A stretch of 64,000 bases of DNA, taken from contig OZ038423.1 in NCBI GenBank assembly GCA_964036155.1, forward strand, positions 39,137,249 to 39,201,248, given 5' to 3'. This document shows positions 59,920-64,000 of the stretch, piece by piece. The stretch is from Diploscapter coronatus. Lineage: Eukaryota > Nematoda > Chromadorea > Rhabditida > Rhabditidae. The position numbers and the translations under genes were made by a program. The stretch's first letter is position 1; each line of letters opens with the position of its first letter. The notes beneath the pieces are model-generated. The model did not search any database. It was given only the letters and a program-made list of their open reading frames with translations, and was not told the origin of the DNA.

Positions 59920-60590
59920 ATGATTGTGTGTTGAGTTTCGACAAATCGGAAGCAGCACTGATAAAAGTGGAGTTTGGAAACTTTCAAAATCCGAACAAAA
60001 AGACCATAGCTGATTTCTTCGTGCTCAAATGCCAAAAATTCACGTAAACAATTGCAAATGTGCTCCGTTGCCAAGAGATGAGCTGAAGTCCGATGAAACA
60101 ACAAAAGCTCAAAAATAATTAAAAATTCACCACCATCCACCACGGAAATGTGCAACGAACTTCCATCTTTTAAAGTCCAACAAGAAAAAGCTAATAACAT
60201 CGAAGAGTCGAGTCCCATTTTGGAAAAATTTCCGACCCAGCCCTTTACAGGCAAGTCCTCGAGTTCAGGTATTAATAAATGAATGGATGAATTACATTTT
60301 GGCAAGTGCCAGTCATTGGGAAAAGAGCCTCACAGAAGATAGGGAGAATTGGAAATTTGGGATGATTCAAAGTGACATTCGCTAGCAAAAATTTCCGAGC
60401 CTTGTTTCCCTACAAGAAGGGCAGAATAATGGAATCAAGAAAGATGATTTAGGTTTTTCTACAGAGGTTTCTTAGCCTAGAAGTTTCAGGGGGCGCTTTA
60501 TGTGTTTTATGTGGATATTGTGATCAGGGTCTACCTGAGCGCCAATGGGCATACTTGCAACTTTTGTCGAAATTTGACACCCGTCCCTGA
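59920..60590 (+). CDS. Candidate gene fragment, three linked exons
   Basis: Weakly supported. Exon a (59920-60043) reads DCVLSFDKSEAALIKVEF and KTIADFFVLKCQKF and ends at a consensus donor (AC|GTAAAC). Exon b (60108-60268) gives CNELPSFKVQQEKANNIEES and ends at TTCAG|GTATTA, though its acceptor (CAAAAG) is poor. Exon c (60490-60590), after a good TTTCAG acceptor, gives ALCVLCGYCDQGLPERQWAY followed by LQLLSKFDTRP and a stop. Phases join through all three, and CxxCxxC in exon c could bind a metal. The 5' end was not found, and a 178-codon minus-strand frame overlaps it. I do not recognise the protein. Confidence 0.3.
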
Positions 60591-61080
60591 CCCGCTTCCA
60601 ATATCAATGAAAATTTCGGACTTACATTCATAAAAATCGCCAAACTTTCGCACTTCACGCAACTATAAATCAATGTAGGGAGGCTTCTTGTAAATCATTT
60701 TAGAGAGCGCAAACGAGTTCACGAAAACCATATTCCGCCATTATTTTTTCTTCAGGAAGATGCATTCTGGGGCGACTAGGACTTTTGATAAGAAACAAAT
60801 CAAATAAAAGTTGATTTTGAACGAAAGAATTGGCATTTTCCGGACCTCAAAATGACCACGTTTTCGAAATACAAAACTCCGCGGCGATGCGCGGATGTGA
60901 ATATGTCCGGCTTGCTTTTTGGCACACAACCATTTCATTGGGTTCATCACCGATCTAGATTGAGCCTTTTTATGCCTTCGCGGTTTGAACATAACTCGCT
61001 TCCTATTTTTGAGGTCTCACACTGCCACTTTTTATACTCTGCCGCGTTTTGCAGAAGGGAAGAGTTTGCGTTCTCTACCT

Positions 61081-61102
61081 CTAACAGTTTTTTTACTGTT
61101 AG
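61081..61102. promoter_or_regulatory. Perfect 8-bp-arm palindrome upstream of MED22
   Basis: CTAACAGT, six T, ACTGTTAG lies 95 bp upstream of the MED22 start codon. It could be a protein-binding site or chance; no function is assigned. Confidence 0.25.
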
Positions 61103-61196
61103 TTTAAAGAAGCTCGTCGCATTAATTTGTTTCGCGACTTTTTCAAATTTAAGTTTAATGTTTGTTTCAGTGCACTTTCTGAAGAACGACGCGAGG

Positions 61197-62103
61197 ATGG
61201 CTGACAAACAGAGGCAGGGCGTCAACAAGAAAATGCAAGTCGAGGTTGGACAAAGTAGAAAATTTCTAAATATCAAAGTTAAGCTTTTCCAGGAAATGAA
61301 ACATCGCTTGAAGGAAGGCGTCAAGTCGCTGAACGAGAACTTCCTAGGCATTTTCAGAGCCGCCAAGGTGGGTCAAATTGCCTGTGGGGAATGAAGAGCG
61401 CAATCACGAAGTTGCAGATCGACAGCGGCAACCCGCAGCAGCAGGGCGGGAACCACGCAATGGGACAGGCAGGACCCCGGGCCGCCACTAAAGAGGAAAT
61501 GGCTGCGAGGGCTGCGCTCATGATTAGTCGCATTTCACAGTCCTTTGACCTGTCCGGCGTCAATTTTCCAGAAAATTTGGATAACTTTTTATTTTTTAAT
61601 TATTTTAAAATGATTTTTCACCGAAATATTCCCGATAATCTTACCAGAGAAAATTTTTAAAAATTGTTGCAAAAATACGAAAAAAAAAAACTATTTTTGA
61701 AGCAATTTTTAAAGGGTTTCGCCGGACTAAGAAAAGAGCAAAACGCTGCATTTAGTGAAGGCCTTACAAGGAGTCATTTGCAGGTGAAAGTCTGCGACGA
61801 TTTGAAGACGCTCACCAACGAAATGAGAGAATTCTTCATCGTCAACGACTTCGCTGTGGTCGATAGCGCTCTGCGAAAGTAGGCCAACTTACCGCATTAC
61901 AGTAATCCTCCTTCTAATTTTATGATTTGAGCGCGGAAGCAGCGAGTGTGGCGAAATGCGAGGAAATGCAAGAAGTATACATCAATCTGCAAGTGGAAGT
62001 TGCAGACCTCATCACGAAGCTCGACGAGGAGCACAATGCGGTACAAGATTATTTTTTTAAGATTGCTAGTTTTTTTCTTTAGAACTACAACTACAACTGT
62101 TAG
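61197..62103 (+). CDS. mdt-22: Mediator complex subunit 22 (MED22)
   Basis: Head-module subunit of Mediator, the RNA polymerase II coactivator, in the nucleus. Exons are 61197-61244, 61293-61367, 61418-61558, 61784-61878, 61932-62040 and probably 62083-62103, giving about 162 residues (family 140-200). Diagnostic stretches: HRLKEGVKSLNENFLGIFRA then AK (matches the SYNKRLKDDIKSIMDNF region), ARAALMISRISQSFDL, VCDDLKTLTNEMREFFIVND then FAVVD (matches the LKQFLILNDFPSVNEAI region), and a coiled-coil end VEVADLITKLDEEHN. Introns 1 and 2 are only 48 and 50 nt. Skipping the last splice gives an alternative tail ending IASFFL, stop at 62082. A TTTCAG 27 nt before the ATG suggests trans-splicing or a UTR intron. 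AATAAA occurs at 62171. It is convergent with CHK2. Confidence 0.85.
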
Positions 62104-62214
62104 TCCAGCTCTCGACTCGAAATTTTATAGGTTTCTGTTATTTATTTATTTTTCTCAAAGTTGCAATTTCAATAAATGTTTGAAAAAAAGATTTCTATAG
62201 AAAGTCGGGAATTG

Positions 62215-63948
62215 TTAGCTCGAATAATTGGTCTCCTTTATGATTTCCAAGTTTCTTTCGTGCTCCAAAATTAAATCCTCCAAAATACACAAATGTTTTT
62301 CATCCAATCTTTCTTTAGCCTGAATTCTTCTATGAACTTGTGAAAATTTGATTTTCAAACCTTTTCCGGGTCTGTGCTTTTAGCCACAATTTCATGTCCA
62401 ACGCCAGCCATACTCACACCGACAACTAGTGCACAAAGAGGGAAAACACGGTGATAGGCCTCTTGCAGCTGAACTCGTTGTTGTGCCTGGTTGTTGCATT
62501 CTGACTGACCTGCTCGAAGGTGTAAGGCAGAGGAATGTCGTCCTTCTGCAGGGCCTCTTCCAAATATGCATAAAATCGTTTGTTGTAGATTTCGGCCTTC
62601 GTCCTTCGCTCCTCGCCCCCAATCAGTCCTGTGTAGAGACGAGCCAGGTCCACTGCGGCACAGCCGAAATAGCACGCCTGAAAATTTGAACTTTTAATAT
62701 TTTTTTTTTTCCAAAAAGTAGCTTACCTGATAATCAATGAGCGCCTCGAGTCTCCAAGCATCCGGATTTTCGTTATTCCACAGCATGTTGCATATCCAGA
62801 CGTCCCCATGGCATAGCACGTTCGGTATTCCTGGAAATGCAGCAGTTTTTTTTTTTTTGTAAAATCGAAAAATTTAACCTAGAAGTTTATTAGTGTCCTC
62901 GACGAAATCCAGGTATTTTTGGTCCATTTCGAGGTAAACCCGAATGAAATTCTCGGAAACTTGCGGCCACTTTCCGGAAATGTGCTTCCTTATAGCCTCA
63001 ATGAACCCATCTTGGACCTACAAAAAAATTTTTTCATTAAAACTCAAAAAGAAAAACCAACATTTTTCTCGAACACGATCTTGAAGGGGCCGTTCCAAAT
63101 TTGAGTGTTGAATTTGGATCTTTCCTCTTCGGAAAGCTTGTAGCCCGCGGCTTCAATGTTGGCCAGACTTCGGAGGACCTGAATTGGAAAATATTGTCAA
63201 TAATAGTTTTACGGTGAAGCAAGTCGCCTGGAAAAGCTCCTGAATACTTAATTTTTTACCTGATCAACTCCATGCTCTGGAACATTGTCGCACATGTGCA
63301 GTCTGGCTGTGGGATGGACAAATTCCATGAGAATGTAGCCGACGGTCTCCACATTCGGACGCAGTCTAATGCCGATCACCTGAAACTACGCTCTTCATTG
63401 ATTCTCAAGAAATGAGTCCCACTTTAGGCATTGCAACTCCCTGAACTCGCTTCTCCTTCAGTTTCGAGAGCACGAGCGCCTCTGTGTTGTGAATCTGAAA
63501 ACAACAAATTTTTACCTCTGGAAAATGGAGCTTTCTATAATTCACAGCGGCACACGATCCTGTGTTCATCAACGAACGCAAGCTGTGCCTTTTTACCCCC
63601 AGAATGTATATCGTGAAGGAAATATTCCAAAAACTTTTAAAATAATGAACTGAAACTGATGACGCAGTTCTTATGAAGTTTTGTAAGATTTAGATTTGAG
63701 GAGTGGTTCAAGTTTATGTCTATCCGATCTAATTAGTCTAATTGTTAGAATGACTCGAGGAGTAGATTACAGATCCTATAGCCCATCGCCGGGTAGGAAT
63801 TCCAGATTGCCGAAAATGAAATATTTCTAACGTTCATAGACTGCTTGTTCAGCTTCTCGTCGCTGTCGTGCTTCCAGAGATCCCCAAAGCCCTTCTCTTC
63901 GTTCTCTGATTTGACCTCTTTTTTCGGCGTTTCGAATTTTCTGGTCAT
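62215..63948 (-). CDS. CHK/DUF1679 kinase-like protein (CHK2), 5' end probably outside window
   Basis: Second CHK-type (ecdysteroid-kinase-like) protein; substrate unknown. Exons high to low: 63948-63832, 63494-63423, 63379-63260, 63178-63062, 63017-62879, 62830-62727, 62677-62510, 62468-62361 and 62319-62215, coding 349 residues as seen. Motifs: IHNTEALVLSKL, VGYILMEFVHPTARLHM (hinge), the canonical catalytic loop VLCHGDVWICNMLW, LIDYQ, CAAVDLARLYTG, and YTFEQLQEAYHRVFPLCALV. The first visible ATG directly follows an acceptor (CTTTCAG), but the N-lobe with the ATP-binding Lys, present in CHK1, is missing, so this exon is probably internal and the gene continues beyond 64000. Its stop is 112 bp from the end of MED22. 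Confidence 0.88.
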
Positions 63949-64000
63949 CTGAAAGAAATTTTATTTTATTTTCGATTTTCAAATTAAAAAATACACCTTC

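Noticed and set aside
59769..60305. 178-codon minus-strand frame
   Set aside because: No splice context or recognisable domain; composition is skewed to Leu/Phe/Cys, as in antisense frames.
60947..61366. 139-codon minus-strand frame
   Set aside because: Its first third is the antisense of MED22 exons; the rest has no supporting signal.

Overview
This window is nuclear DNA of a small metazoan, most likely a nematode. The genome is AT-rich. Genes are split into many short exons by compact introns, many only 41-60 nt, with GT donors and T-rich TTTTCAG or TTTTTAG acceptors. Two genes belong to the CHK/DUF1679 kinase-like family, which is expanded in worms and arthropods, and several start codons sit directly against a splice acceptor, as expected for spliced-leader trans-splicing. 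No species is claimed. Exon coordinates were built by hand from conceptual splicing. The seven main gene models (TGF-beta, the 270-residue protein, CHK1, the membrane protein, TENT5, NCS-2 and MED22), together with the visible CHK2 exons, keep reading frame across every junction.

Layout. 1-4.4 kb: no gene. 4.4-5.6 kb (+): a DAF-7/activin-like TGF-beta ligand with a very short prodomain and a hAT-type MITE in intron 1. 9.4-11.4 kb (+): a 270-residue protein I do not recognise, facing tail to tail a complete CHK-type kinase-like gene at 11.6-13.4 kb (-). 13.4-20.2 kb: gene-poor. 20.2-22.6 kb (+): a single-pass membrane protein with a Ser/Glu-rich tail. 25.3-26.9 kb (-): a TENT5/FAM46 nucleotidyltransferase. 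27-42.9 kb: a 16-kb gene-poor stretch with foldback elements and a few orphan exon candidates. 42.9-45.4 kb (-): an NCS-2-like neuronal calcium sensor. 45.4-49.7 kb: gene-poor. 49.7-54.6 kb: an apparently young DIRS-type tyrosine-recombinase retrotransposon. 54.6-59.9 kb: gene-poor. 59.9-60.6 kb (+): a weak three-exon candidate. 61.2-62.1 kb (+): Mediator subunit MED22. 62.2-63.9 kb (-): a second CHK gene, probably cut at its 5' end by the window edge.

The most striking object is the DIRS element. It has 151-bp inverted terminal repeats that I read as identical, and an internal complementary region that is the exact fusion of both outer ends. It encodes an RT-RNase H reading frame, an overlapping tyrosine recombinase, and an RS-repeat Gag. 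The Gag frame is broken three times, and each break coincides with a GT...AG segment of 37-43 nt whose removal restores frame and finally joins Gag to RT. This suggests a retrotransposon that keeps spliceosomal introns, which would require its unspliced RNA to be the replication template.

The host genes do not form a pathway or operon. Two convergent pairs (270-residue protein with CHK1, and MED22 with CHK2) are separated by only 110-220 bp.
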